A program made the position numbers and the translations under genes. The notes under the pieces were generated by a model. That model was not told the DNA's origin and did not search any database. It saw only the letters and a list, made by a program, of their open reading frames with translations. From contig DATECU010000346.1 in assembly GCA_035286745.1 (NCBI GenBank), positions 1 through 21,848 of the forward strand: a DNA stretch of 21,848 nt, given 5' to 3'. The stretch is from DATECU01 sp035286745 (lineage in GTDB: Bacteria; Acidobacteriota; Vicinamibacteria; Fen-336). Below are positions 14,667 through 21,848 of this stretch, in pieces (within the stretch, counting starts at the first letter, position 1; every line of letters begins with the position of its first letter).

Positions 14667-15622
14667 GACACCGCCGGCGCGGGCACGGTCAAGGGTTGGA
14701 CCTCCGGAGGCGCAAGCATCCGGTAGGCGCGCAGAACGAGAAAGAAGCCCAGGCCCAGCACCACGGCTCCGGTTGCCACGTGCAGCGAGGTGGTGATGGG
14801 CTCCTTGGCCAAGAGCACGGTGGCTCCACCCAGCAGCACCTGAAGCGCGACCAGGGTCAAGAGCGCCTGAGCGGGGCGCAGGAAGCGGGGGTCACCGGCC
14901 CGGCGGGCCTTGAGCAGCAGCCAAACGACAGCGCCCAATACCGCCAAGGCACCGACTCGGTGCGCAAAGTGGACCAGAATCGGGACGCTGGCCGCCGGGG
15001 GGATGAGGCCGCCGAAGACCAGCGGGAAGTCGGGGATGGCGAGGCCGGCACCCAGGTGCCTCATCACCGCGCCCAACGCCAGCTGCAGGAAGGCGAGAGC
15101 GGTGACGGCAACGGCGGTGGTGCGCAGGCCGGTTTGATCGAGGTCCCGAGCCTGGCCCTGACTTTGCGACCATTCGCCAGAGGTCAGGTAGGCCAGGCCG
15201 ATGCTGAGGCAGAGGTAGACCTGAGCCAGGCAGCCGTGAGCGATCGAGATGGCGGGAGGCAGCAGGAAGAGGACGGTGAGTCCTCCCAAGACGCCCTGCG
15301 CCACCACCATCAGCAGCCCGCCCCAGGCCAGGCGCCGGACCTGGCGCCGGCTCTCGACCCGCGCCGTCCACCCGGCCAGCACCAAGGCCAACAAGCCCAC
15401 CAAGGTGGCGGCCATGCGATGGCCGTGCTCGTAGAAGACGCCGCCTTCCATGGGGGGCATGAGCTTTCCGTAGGAGAGCGGCCAGTCCGGGACCGAGAGG
15501 CCGGAGCCGGTGCTGGTCACCAGCCCCCCGATGAAGATGAGGACCAGGACCGAACCCGCGGTCAGCACCGAGAATCGATGCCGCCAGGGATCTTCTGGCA
15601 GGGCTGACGTCCGAGCCGCCAA
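14663..15622 (-). CDS. ctaA: Heme A synthase (COX15/CtaA family)
   Basis: A 319-residue, eight-helix membrane enzyme oxidising the heme O methyl group to formyl, giving heme A for aa3-type oxidases. The two-fold internal repeat is easy to see: SGLSVPDWPLSYGKLMPP (40-57) and AGLAIPDFPLVFGGLIPP (192-209). Heme-ligand histidine candidates are H66/H68 (EHGHRM), H129 (IAHG), H218/H221 (HFAHR) and H281 (SLHVATGA). The external loops lack the cysteine pair of Bacillus CtaA. The TTG start is well supported by GGAGGAGG five bases upstream. The upstream neighbour is the PQQ-propeller lipoprotein (101-base gap); downstream is ctaB. Confidence 0.95.
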   Translation of the reverse strand: MAARTSALPEDPWRHRFSVLTAGSVLVLIFIGGLVTSTGSGLSVPDWPLSYGKLMPPMEGGVFYEHGHRMAATLVGLLALVLAGWTARVESRRQVRRLAWGGLLMVVAQGVLGGLTVLFLLPPAISIAHGCLAQVYLCLSIGLAYLTSGEWSQSQGQARDLDQTGLRTTAVAVTALAFLQLALGAVMRHLGAGLAIPDFPLVFGGLIPPAASVPILVHFAHRVGALAVLGAVVWLLLKARRAGDPRFLRPAQALLTLVALQVLLGGATVLLAKEPITTSLHVATGAVVLGLGFFLVLRAYRMLAPPEVQPLTVPAPAVS

Positions 15623-15627
15623 GGGAA

Positions 15628-15635
15628 CCTCCTCC
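15628..15635 (-). promoter_or_regulatory. Strong Shine-Dalgarno fixing the ctaA TTG start
   Basis: GGAGGAGG on the minus strand lies five bases before the TTG at 15622. It is one of the strongest ribosome sites in the window and supports a non-ATG start. Confidence 0.7.
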
Positions 15636-15723
15636 GGAACTCCAAGCCGGCGCGTGAGATTGCTCCCCGCGGCGCCCGCTGTCTTGTTGCGATCTTCCGA
15701 GTCTACCGGTCAGCAGGCCGATG

Positions 15724-16791
15724 TCAAGGTTGGTCGGCGGCGCCGAGAAGCAGGGCACTGACCGCGTCCTTGTCGCGCAGGCCGAGCAACAGCGTCCGGC
15801 CGATCAGGACCGGGGAGGTGGCCAACTCGGTGATCGTCCGCAGGTCGCCCAGCCGCTGTCCGTTTCGACCGTCCAGGGTGACCAGCAGGCTCTCGCGGGC
15901 GCGGGTTCCGTGGGCGGCCACCAGGGCGGCCGAGCCCAGGAGCAGGGGGCCGGAGGCGGGACGCGAGGGCAGGCTGGTCCGGAAGGAGAGGTGACCGTTA
16001 TGCTTGTTCAGACCGTAGAGCAGGCCCTCCAAGGTGACGAACAAGACATTGCCCCCGAGCACCGCCGGCTCGAAACGCGCCCCCGCGCCCACCGTCCACC
16101 GCCAACGCCGCTTGCCGCTCTTGGCGTCAAACGCAGCGAAAGCCCGCTCGCCGGCCGCCAGATACACTCGACCGTCGACCGCCAGGGGAACCCCCAGCGA
16201 CGGGAAGCCGGTCTTCTTGACCCAGATCGTCGCCCCATCCGCCAGGCTGTGGCAGCGCAGCACACCCGCTTCCGCGGCCACATAGAGGCGATCGGCGCCC
16301 AGCGCGGGGGCAACCGCCGAAGTCACCTCCGCAACCGCCCACAGCAGCTTTCCGGTGGCGAGGTCCAGGGCAGCCAGCCCCTTGCCGAGGACGAGAACCC
16401 GATCGCCGGCGAAGACCGGGGCCAGCCGACCCTCGACGCCGGAGGCGCTCTTCCAGCGGGCGGAGCCGCTTGCGGGGTCAACCGCCCAAACCGTGCCGTC
16501 GGGGGCGGCCACCACCAGCACCCCCGGTCGGGCGGCCAGGGCGCCGGCCCGATTCCGGACCCGCCAGAGAGCGGTGCCGGTGGCGAGATCGACTGCGCGT
16601 AACGATCCGTCCCGGGTGGTCAGGAAGACGCGCGCGCCGTCGCTGGCGAGGGGGCCGTCGAGGGCGTGGTCGAGCTGCGACAGCCAAGAGGTCGTGGTGG
16701 GGAAGACGGCGGGCGGCGGCGCCAGGCGCAGCCGTGGACCACAGCCGAGAAGGGCTCCCAGGAGCGCGAGGACGATGCAAGTCTTCGGCAA
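15724..16791 (-). CDS. PQQ-like beta-propeller lipoprotein (BamB-like)
   Basis: A 355-residue predicted lipoprotein. Signal peptide ALLGALLGC with lipobox LLGC, acylated cysteine C17. After a linker come at least six propeller blades carrying the PQQ-type pattern: AVDLATGTALWRV (66-78), AVDPASGSARWKS (103-115), ALDLATGKLLWAV (141-153), SLADGATIW (182-190) and AFDAKSGKRRWRW (219-231), plus a weaker sixth. BamB, the outer-membrane assembly subunit, has this layout, but no other Bam gene is near and the protein could be a different propeller. It precedes ctaA on the same strand, suggesting an envelope or oxidase-assembly link. The TTG start is forced: an in-frame TAG lies three codons upstream, and no Met occurs before the lipobox. 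Confidence 0.85.
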   Translation of the reverse strand: MPKTCIVLALLGALLGCGPRLRLAPPPAVFPTTTSWLSQLDHALDGPLASDGARVFLTTRDGSLRAVDLATGTALWRVRNRAGALAARPGVLVVAAPDGTVWAVDPASGSARWKSASGVEGRLAPVFAGDRVLVLGKGLAALDLATGKLLWAVAEVTSAVAPALGADRLYVAAEAGVLRCHSLADGATIWVKKTGFPSLGVPLAVDGRVYLAAGERAFAAFDAKSGKRRWRWTVGAGARFEPAVLGGNVLFVTLEGLLYGLNKHNGHLSFRTSLPSRPASGPLLLGSAALVAAHGTRARESLLVTLDGRNGQRLGDLRTITELATSPVLIGRTLLLGLRDKDAVSALLLGAADQP

Positions 16792-16799
16792 CGCGCGAG

Positions 16800-16805
16800 A
16801 CTATA
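16800..16805 (-). promoter_or_regulatory. Possible -10 box for the propeller lipoprotein cluster
   Basis: TATAGT on the minus strand lies eight bases before the TTG start at 16791, with no clear -35 at 16-18 bases. If used, the transcript would begin almost at the start codon. Confidence 0.25.
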
Positions 16806-16836
16806 GCAGACTGCCAGTGGGGCGCGAGCCCAAGGG

Positions 16837-16842
16837 TATAAT
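16837..16842 (+). promoter_or_regulatory. Likely -10 box of the guaA promoter
   Basis: A perfect TATAAT lies 32 bases before the guaA ATG in otherwise GC-rich DNA. No good -35 is seen at normal spacing. Expected transcript start is near 16849. Confidence 0.5.
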
Positions 16843-16874
16843 CCGCCTTTCCGTTGACCGCCCGGGGGCCTCTC

Positions 16875-18413
16875 ATGCATCGCGACAAGATCGCCATCCT
16901 CGATTTCGGCTCGCAGTACACCCAACTGATCGCTCGGCGCTGTCGCGAGCTGCAGGTCTATTCCGAGATTCTGCCCCCAAGCACCAAGGGGGCGGAGCTG
17001 GCGAAGGGCGGCTTCAAGGGCATCATCCTGTCCGGCGGCCCAGACAGCGTCTACGCCAAGGGGGCGCCCAAGTGCGATCCGAAGGTCTTCGAGGCGGGCC
17101 TGCCTGTCCTGGGGATCTGCTACGGAATGCAGCTCATGGGACACGTCCTGGGAGGCGAGGTGAAGGGTGCCGCCTCTCGCGAGTTCGGCCACGCCGAGCT
17201 CAGGCTGGTCGCGGAGGCCAAGCTGCTGCGCGGTATGTCGTCGCCGACCAAGGTGTGGATGAGCCACGGCGATGCCTTGCGCAAGGCGCCTCCCGGCTTC
17301 ACCGTCACCGGAGCCACCTCCACCACCGCCCTGGCCGCGATGGAGGACCCCAAGAGGCGGCTCTTCGGCATCCAGTTCCACCCCGAGGTGAAGCACACGC
17401 CGGAGGGCGGCAAGCTGCTCGCCAACTTCCTGGACGCCTGTGCCTGCGGCCGCGACTGGAACCCGGCCTCCTTCGTGGAGGAGGCGGTGGAGCGGGTCCG
17501 GCAGACGGTAGGCGCCAAGGGCCGGGTCATCTGCGCCCTCTCGGGAGGCGTCGACTCCGCGGTCACCGCCTTGATCGTGCACCGAGCGGTCGGGGATCGC
17601 CTCACCTCAGTGTTCGTCGACAACGGCGTCCTGCGCAAGAACGAGGCGGAGCAGGTCAGGAGACGCTTCGCCGAGCGCCTGCGCCTCAAGGTGCTTTTCG
17701 TCGATGCCAGCAAGCGCTTCCTGACCAAGCTCACCGGGGTCCGCGATCCCGAACGAAAACGCAAGGTCATCGGCAAGGAGTTCATAGAGGTCTTCAAGGC
17801 ATCGATGAGAAAGGTGGGCAAGGCCGACTTTCTGGCCCAGGGCACGCTCTATCCCGACGTCATCGAGTCCACCTCGGTCCGCGGCCCTTCAGCGGTCATC
17901 AAGAGCCACCACAACGTGGGCGGCCTGCCCAAGTCTCTCAAGTTCAAGCTGGTGGAGCCGCTCCGGGAGCTGTTCAAGGACGAGGTGCGGGCGGCCGGAC
18001 TCGAACTGGGCCTGGACGAGGAGTTCGTCTACCGCCAGCCTTTCCCGGGGCCGGGCCTGGCGGTGCGCTGCCTGGGGCCGATCGACCGGGCTCGCCTGGA
18101 CATCCTGCGCGAGGCCGACGCGGTGGTGGCGGAAGAGATTCGGGCGGCGGGCCTCTACCGCAAGCTCTGGCAGTCGTTCGCGGTGTTGCTGCCGGTGCGT
18201 TCGGTGGGGGTGATGGGTGACGATCGCACCTACCAGTACACGATCGCCATCCGGGCGGTGGAGTCGGCCGACGGCATGACCGCCGACTGGGCCCGGCTGC
18301 CGCACGAGCTGCTGGCGCGCATCTCGAGCCGCATCGTCAACGACGTACGGGGCGTGAACCGCGTGGTCTACGACGTATCCAGCAAGCCGCCCTCGACCAT
18401 CGAGTGGGAGTAG
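16875..18413 (+). CDS. guaA: GMP synthase (glutamine-hydrolysing)
   Basis: A 512-residue bifunctional enzyme converting XMP to GMP with glutamine as nitrogen donor; last step of guanine nucleotide synthesis. The class I glutamine amidotransferase domain opens with IAILDFGSQYTQLIARR. Its catalytic triad is C82 (GICYGMQ), H169 and E171 (QFHPEV). The ATP-pyrophosphatase PP-loop SGGVDS is at 223-228. The dimerisation domain ends in the family's usual VVYDVSSKPPSTIEWE. Length is normal (E. coli 525). The frame opens seven codons upstream at a TTG (16854), but the ATG at 16875 fits the family start and lies properly after the TATAAT. It is divergent from the propeller gene, 83 bases apart. Confidence 0.97.
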   Translation: MHRDKIAILDFGSQYTQLIARRCRELQVYSEILPPSTKGAELAKGGFKGIILSGGPDSVYAKGAPKCDPKVFEAGLPVLGICYGMQLMGHVLGGEVKGAASREFGHAELRLVAEAKLLRGMSSPTKVWMSHGDALRKAPPGFTVTGATSTTALAAMEDPKRRLFGIQFHPEVKHTPEGGKLLANFLDACACGRDWNPASFVEEAVERVRQTVGAKGRVICALSGGVDSAVTALIVHRAVGDRLTSVFVDNGVLRKNEAEQVRRRFAERLRLKVLFVDASKRFLTKLTGVRDPERKRKVIGKEFIEVFKASMRKVGKADFLAQGTLYPDVIESTSVRGPSAVIKSHHNVGGLPKSLKFKLVEPLRELFKDEVRAAGLELGLDEEFVYRQPFPGPGLAVRCLGPIDRARLDILREADAVVAEEIRAAGLYRKLWQSFAVLLPVRSVGVMGDDRTYQYTIAIRAVESADGMTADWARLPHELLARISSRIVNDVRGVNRVVYDVSSKPPSTIEWE

Positions 18414-18430
18414 GGACGGCAACGGATGGA

Positions 18431-18460
18431 AACCACAGAGACACAGAGGCACAGAGGAAC
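18431..18460 (+). repeat. Nonamer repeat (CACAGAGRN type) between guaA and dnaE
   Basis: Units ACCACAGAG, ACACAGAGG and CACAGAGGA follow each other in the 125-base guaA-dnaE gap. This is purine-rich, with a nine-base period. It resembles the CACGAAGG nonamers at 7769-7807 in period and base composition but has a different core. No hairpin is formed. The rest of the gap (18461-18538) shows no clear promoter or terminator. Confidence 0.6.
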
Positions 18461-18538
18461 GGATAGAACGAGAAGCGGGCTGGGGGGCCGAGATCATCGG
18501 CCATGTGGTTGCTTTCGTTGGATGGGCGCCCTGAACCG

Positions 18539-21500
18539 ATGACCAAGACGGACTTCGTCCATCTCCACCTGCATACCGAATACAGCCTGCTGGACGGGGC
18601 ATGCCGCGTCGACGAGCTGGTCGATCAGGCGGCCAAGCTGGGGATGAAGGCCCTCGCCATCACCGACCATGGAAACATGTTCGGCGCCGTCACCTTCTAC
18701 GACGCTTGCCGCGAGCGGGGGGTCAAGCCCATCCTGGGCTGCGAGATCTACGTCGCCACCGGGAGCCGGTTCGAGAAGGCGGGCACCGGCATCCAGGAGG
18801 CCTACAACCACCTCACCCTCCTGGCCTCAGACGCCGCCGGGTACCACAACCTGGTGAAGCTGGTGTCCATCGGCTACCTGGAGGGGTTCTACCACCGTCC
18901 GCGGATCGACAAGGAGGTGCTGGCCACCCACAGCCAGGGACTGATCGGTCTGTCCGGCTGCCTGTCGAGCGAGATTGGAACCCACCTCCGGAACGGGCAG
19001 GACGAGGCAGCCCTGCGCTCGGTGGGGGAGTTCTCGGAGATCTTCGGCCGGGATCGCTTCCACCTCGAGATCATGGACCACGGTATCGAGGAGCAGCGGC
19101 GGGTCAATCACGGCTTGCTGCGCATCCAGGGCCGCACCGGTCTACCCCTGGTCGCCACCAACGACGCCCACTACCTGAGGGAAGACGACTACCAGGCTCA
19201 CGACGTCCTGGTCTGCATCGGCTCCGGCAAGAAGGTCCACGACCAGGACCGGCTTCGCTTCGACGGTCACGAGTTCTACCTGAAGAGCGGCGAGCAGATG
19301 GCGCGGGTCTTCCCGGACCACCCGGCGGCCCTCTCCAGCACGGTGAAGATCGCGGAGATGTGCAACTTCACCCTGCAGGGAGCGGGCTCCTTTCCGGCCT
19401 TCGACGTGCCACCCGGGTTCACCCCGGAGAGCTACTTCGAGAAGATGGCTCGAGACGGGTTCGCCGAGCGGCTGGAGGTGCTCCAGCCGCTCATCGACGC
19501 CGGCCGCATGCGCTATCCGCTTGCCACCTACGAGGAGCGGCTTGCCAAGGAGATCGGGGTCATCCACCGGGTGGGCTTCTCCGGCTACTTTCTGATCGTC
19601 TGGGACTTCATCCGCTATGCGCGGGAACACCGGATCCCGGTGGGACCCGGCCGGGGCTCGGCGGCCGGGTCCCTGGTCGCCTACTGCCTGCGCATCACGG
19701 ACATTGACCCCATCGAAAACGATCTGATCTTCGAGCGCTTTCTGAACGAGGAGCGCGTCAGCCCCCCCGACATCGACATCGACTTCTGCGAAAACCGGCG
19801 CGGGGAAGTGATCGAGTACGTCACCCGCAAGTACGGCCGGGAGAACGTGGCCCAGATCATCACCTTCGGCACCATGAAGGCGCGGGCCGTGGTCCGGGAC
19901 GTGGGGCGAGTCCTCGACCTGTCGTACGGCGAGGTCGATCGAGTCGCCAAGATGATCCCCCCCGACCTCAAGATGACCCTGGACAAGGCCCTGGAGGAAT
20001 CGCCGCCCCTCAAGGATGCCTACCAGAAGGACCCCAAGATCAAGGAGCTGGTCGACATCTCTCGCCGGCTGGAGGGCACCACCCGGCACGCCTCGACGCA
20101 CGCGGCGGGGGTGGTGATTGCGCCCGAGCCGCTCACCAACTTCGTACCGCTGTTCAAGGGCGCGACCACCGACGTGACCACTCAGTTCGACATGAAGGGG
20201 ATCGAGCGCATCGGCCTTCTGAAGATGGACTTCCTGGGCCTGCGCACGCTGACCCTCATCGACAACTGCGTGAAGATGATCGAGGCGCAGTTGGGGGTCC
20301 GCATCGAACCGGAGAAGATCCCGGTCGACGACGCCAAGACCTACGAGCTGTTCACCGCCGGCAAGACCTCGGGCCTCTTCCAGTTCGAGTCCGACGGCAT
20401 GCGCGACATCCTGCGCCGCTTCAAGCCCGACCGGCTGGAGCACCTGACGGCCCTGAATGCGCTCTATCGTCCCGGCCCCATGCAGATGATCGACGACTTC
20501 ATCAAACGCCGGCATGGGCAGACCAAGGTCACTTACGAACATGCCGCCCTGGAGCCGATCCTGTCCGGGACCTACGGGGTGATGGTCTACCAGGAACAGG
20601 TGATGCAGATCGCCTCGGCGCTGGCCGGGTTCACGCTGGGCGAGGCCGATCTCCTGCGCAAGGCCATGGGGAAGAAGAACGCCGAGGTGATGGCGGCCCA
20701 GATGGACCAGTTCCTGAAGGGCGCGGCGGCTCGGGGGGTCCCCGAGAAGAAAGCCCGCCGAGTCTGGGACCACATGGAGCAGTTCGCCGGCTACGGCTTC
20801 AACAAGTCCCACTCCGCCGCTTACGCCTGGCTCGCCTACCAGACCGCCTACCTTAAGGCGAACTGCCCAGCCTACTTCATGGCCGCGCTGCTGACCTCGG
20901 AGCGGGCCAACACCGACAAGATGGTGCAGTACATCGGGGAGTGCCGGGAGATGGGGATCAAGGTCCTGCCCCCGGACGGGAACCAGTCCGACATCTATTT
21001 CACGGTGGTGCGGGGAGGGACCGATCCTGCGCCCAGCGGGCAGGAGGCTCCGCTTCCGCAGGACGACCTCCGCTTCGGCTTGGCGGCCATCAAGAACGTG
21101 GGCGAGGGGGCCGTGGAGGCGATCCTCCGCGCTCGCAAGCAGGAGGGACCCTTCCGCTCGCTGTTCGACTTCTGCGAGCGGGTGGACCTGAGAGCGGTGA
21201 ACCGGAGGGTGATCGAGAGCTTCATCAAGAGCGGCTGCTTCGACTCCCTGGACGCCCGGCGCGCCTCGCTCTTCGCCGCCATCGACCAGGCCATGGAGGC
21301 GGGGCAGAAGCTGCAGCGCGATCGCGAGCGAGGACAGGCAAGCCTGCTCGGGATGCTGGGGGGCGGCGGCGCCGGCCCCAAGGCCGAGCATCGGATTCCC
21401 GACCGGCCCGAGTGGGGGGAGGGGGAGCGGCTGACCTTCGAAAAGGAGTCCCTTGGCTTCTTCATCACCGGGCACCCCCTGGAGCGCTTCCGAGACGAGC

Positions 21501-21848
21501 TGGCGCAGTGGGCGACCACCACCAGCGGGCGGCTCCCCGACTTCGCAGACCGCGAGGTGAGCGTGGGCGGGATCATCACCGGACTGCGTCTCATCAAGAC
21601 CAAGAAGGGCGACCGCATGGCGAGCTTCGTCCTGGAGGACCTGGAGGGCGGAGTGGAGGTCCTGGTCTTCCCGGAGACGTACAAGAAGGTCGCGGCGCGG
21701 CTGGCCGAGGATCAGGTCATCCTGGTGAAGGGCAAGGCGGAGAAGGAGGACGAGGGCAAGGCGCGGCTGATAGCCAGCGACGTGCTGACCCTGGACCAAG
21801 CCAAGCTCGCCGACGCCCGCTACGTCACCATACGCATGCCACTCTCCC
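18539..21848 (+). CDS. dnaE: DNA polymerase III alpha subunit DnaE (partial, runs off right edge)
   Basis: Replicative polymerase subunit; the first 1,103 residues are present and perhaps 60-80 are missing. An N-terminal PHP domain has all nine usual metal ligands: H10, H12, D19, H44, E69, H91, C141, D209, H211. The palm has GPGRGSAAGSL (369-379) and catalytic D411 and D413 in PPDIDIDF plus D564 in LLKMDFLGLRT. Fingers, the beta-binding region and helix-hairpin-helix region follow, then the OB fold from about residue 1030 (REVSVGGIITGLRLIKTKKG). I chose the ATG at 18539 so the protein begins MTKTDFVHLHLHTEYSLLDG, as in homologues. An in-frame ATG at 18503 is possible. Neither has a strong ribosome site. 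Confidence 0.97.
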   Translation, partial: MTKTDFVHLHLHTEYSLLDGACRVDELVDQAAKLGMKALAITDHGNMFGAVTFYDACRERGVKPILGCEIYVATGSRFEKAGTGIQEAYNHLTLLASDAAGYHNLVKLVSIGYLEGFYHRPRIDKEVLATHSQGLIGLSGCLSSEIGTHLRNGQDEAALRSVGEFSEIFGRDRFHLEIMDHGIEEQRRVNHGLLRIQGRTGLPLVATNDAHYLREDDYQAHDVLVCIGSGKKVHDQDRLRFDGHEFYLKSGEQMARVFPDHPAALSSTVKIAEMCNFTLQGAGSFPAFDVPPGFTPESYFEKMARDGFAERLEVLQPLIDAGRMRYPLATYEERLAKEIGVIHRVGFSGYFLIVWDFIRYAREHRIPVGPGRGSAAGSLVAYCLRITDIDPIENDLIFERFLNEERVSPPDIDIDFCENRRGEVIEYVTRKYGRENVAQIITFGTMKARAVVRDVGRVLDLSYGEVDRVAKMIPPDLKMTLDKALEESPPLKDAYQKDPKIKELVDISRRLEGTTRHASTHAAGVVIAPEPLTNFVPLFKGATTDVTTQFDMKGIERIGLLKMDFLGLRTLTLIDNCVKMIEAQLGVRIEPEKIPVDDAKTYELFTAGKTSGLFQFESDGMRDILRRFKPDRLEHLTALNALYRPGPMQMIDDFIKRRHGQTKVTYEHAALEPILSGTYGVMVYQEQVMQIASALAGFTLGEADLLRKAMGKKNAEVMAAQMDQFLKGAAARGVPEKKARRVWDHMEQFAGYGFNKSHSAAYAWLAYQTAYLKANCPAYFMAALLTSERANTDKMVQYIGECREMGIKVLPPDGNQSDIYFTVVRGGTDPAPSGQEAPLPQDDLRFGLAAIKNVGEGAVEAILRARKQEGPFRSLFDFCERVDLRAVNRRVIESFIKSGCFDSLDARRASLFAAIDQAMEAGQKLQRDRERGQASLLGMLGGGGAGPKAEHRIPDRPEWGEGERLTFEKESLGFFITGHPLERFRDELAQWATTTSGRLPDFADREVSVGGIITGLRLIKTKKGDRMASFVLEDLEGGVEVLVFPETYKKVAARLAEDQVILVKGKAEKEDEGKARLIASDVLTLDQAKLADARYVTIRMPLS

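Noticed and set aside
16854..16874. Upstream TTG extension of guaA
   Set aside because: It adds seven residues not seen in GuaA proteins and begins within a few bases of the expected transcript start. The ATG at 16875 is better.
16355..18220. A 621-residue plus-strand frame across the propeller/guaA divergent gap
   Set aside because: It is out of frame with guaA and crosses the divergent promoter region. It looks like a composition artefact.
18503..18538. Upstream in-frame ATG extension of dnaE
   Set aside because: It adds MWLLSLDGRPEP before the conserved start, with no ribosome site. DnaE proteins normally begin a few residues before the FVHLHLHT motif.
19142..21799. An 885-residue minus-strand frame opposite dnaE
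   Set aside because: It is a shadow of dnaE, whose catalytic motifs are intact. The antisense product is low-complexity and without domains.
1..21848. Defence island, secondary-metabolite cluster, prophage or other novel multi-gene system
   Set aside because: Nearly all genes belong to named core families with complete motifs. No toxin-antitoxin pair, nuclease-helicase set, integrase, transposase or array repeat was seen.

Overview
The window is a GC-rich stretch of bacterial chromosome densely packed with housekeeping genes. It comes from a Gram-negative, aerobically respiring bacterium. The supporting signs are phosphatidylethanolamine synthesis genes, a lipoprotein with a PQQ-type propeller, heme A synthesis genes for an aa3-type oxidase, and an NtrY-like kinase. 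The gene mix would fit an Acidobacteriota- or Myxococcota-like environmental lineage, but no gene here proves the taxonomy. I saw no rRNA, tRNA, CRISPR array, prophage or transposase gene. No gene-free stretch exceeds about 200 bases.

Layout. Minus strand, 1-3704: a truncated MshEN/GspE-N domain gene, an Hsp20 chaperone with its own promoter, and mutS. Plus strand, 3798-7566: tsaB-rimI (overlapping), a DUF465 protein closed by a good intrinsic terminator, then psd-pssA-nudix as an overlapping operon, and a small secreted protein. Region 7567-7807 is a convergent junction filled with degenerate short-period repeats. One of these repeats forms the last codons of a giant sensor kinase (minus, 7766-11845). 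Divergent from the kinase is a PLP aminotransferase (11998-13227). A perfect hairpin separates it from a convergent minus-strand cluster of DUF420 protein, ctaB, ctaA and a PQQ-propeller lipoprotein (13307-16791). Divergent from that cluster is guaA (16875-18413). It is followed by a second nonamer-repeat patch and by dnaE, which runs off the right edge.

How the genes work together. TsaB contributes to t6A tRNA modification and RimI to protein N-acetylation. Psd and PssA catalyse consecutive steps of phosphatidylethanolamine synthesis. CtaB makes heme O and CtaA converts it to heme A, with a DUF420 membrane protein and an outer propeller lipoprotein as candidate assembly partners. MutS and DnaE serve replication fidelity, and GuaA makes GMP. 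Four gene pairs overlap by four bases (ATGA or GTGA), so translational coupling is common here. TTG and GTG starts are also frequent.

I did not find a convincing new multi-gene system. The parts most worth a second look are the repeat-derived tail of the kinase, the kinase's unusual three-sensor-region membrane architecture, a recurring promoter pattern (TTGnCn or TTGAAT, a 17-18 base spacer, and TACCAT, TACCTT or TACACT), and the small secreted basic protein.
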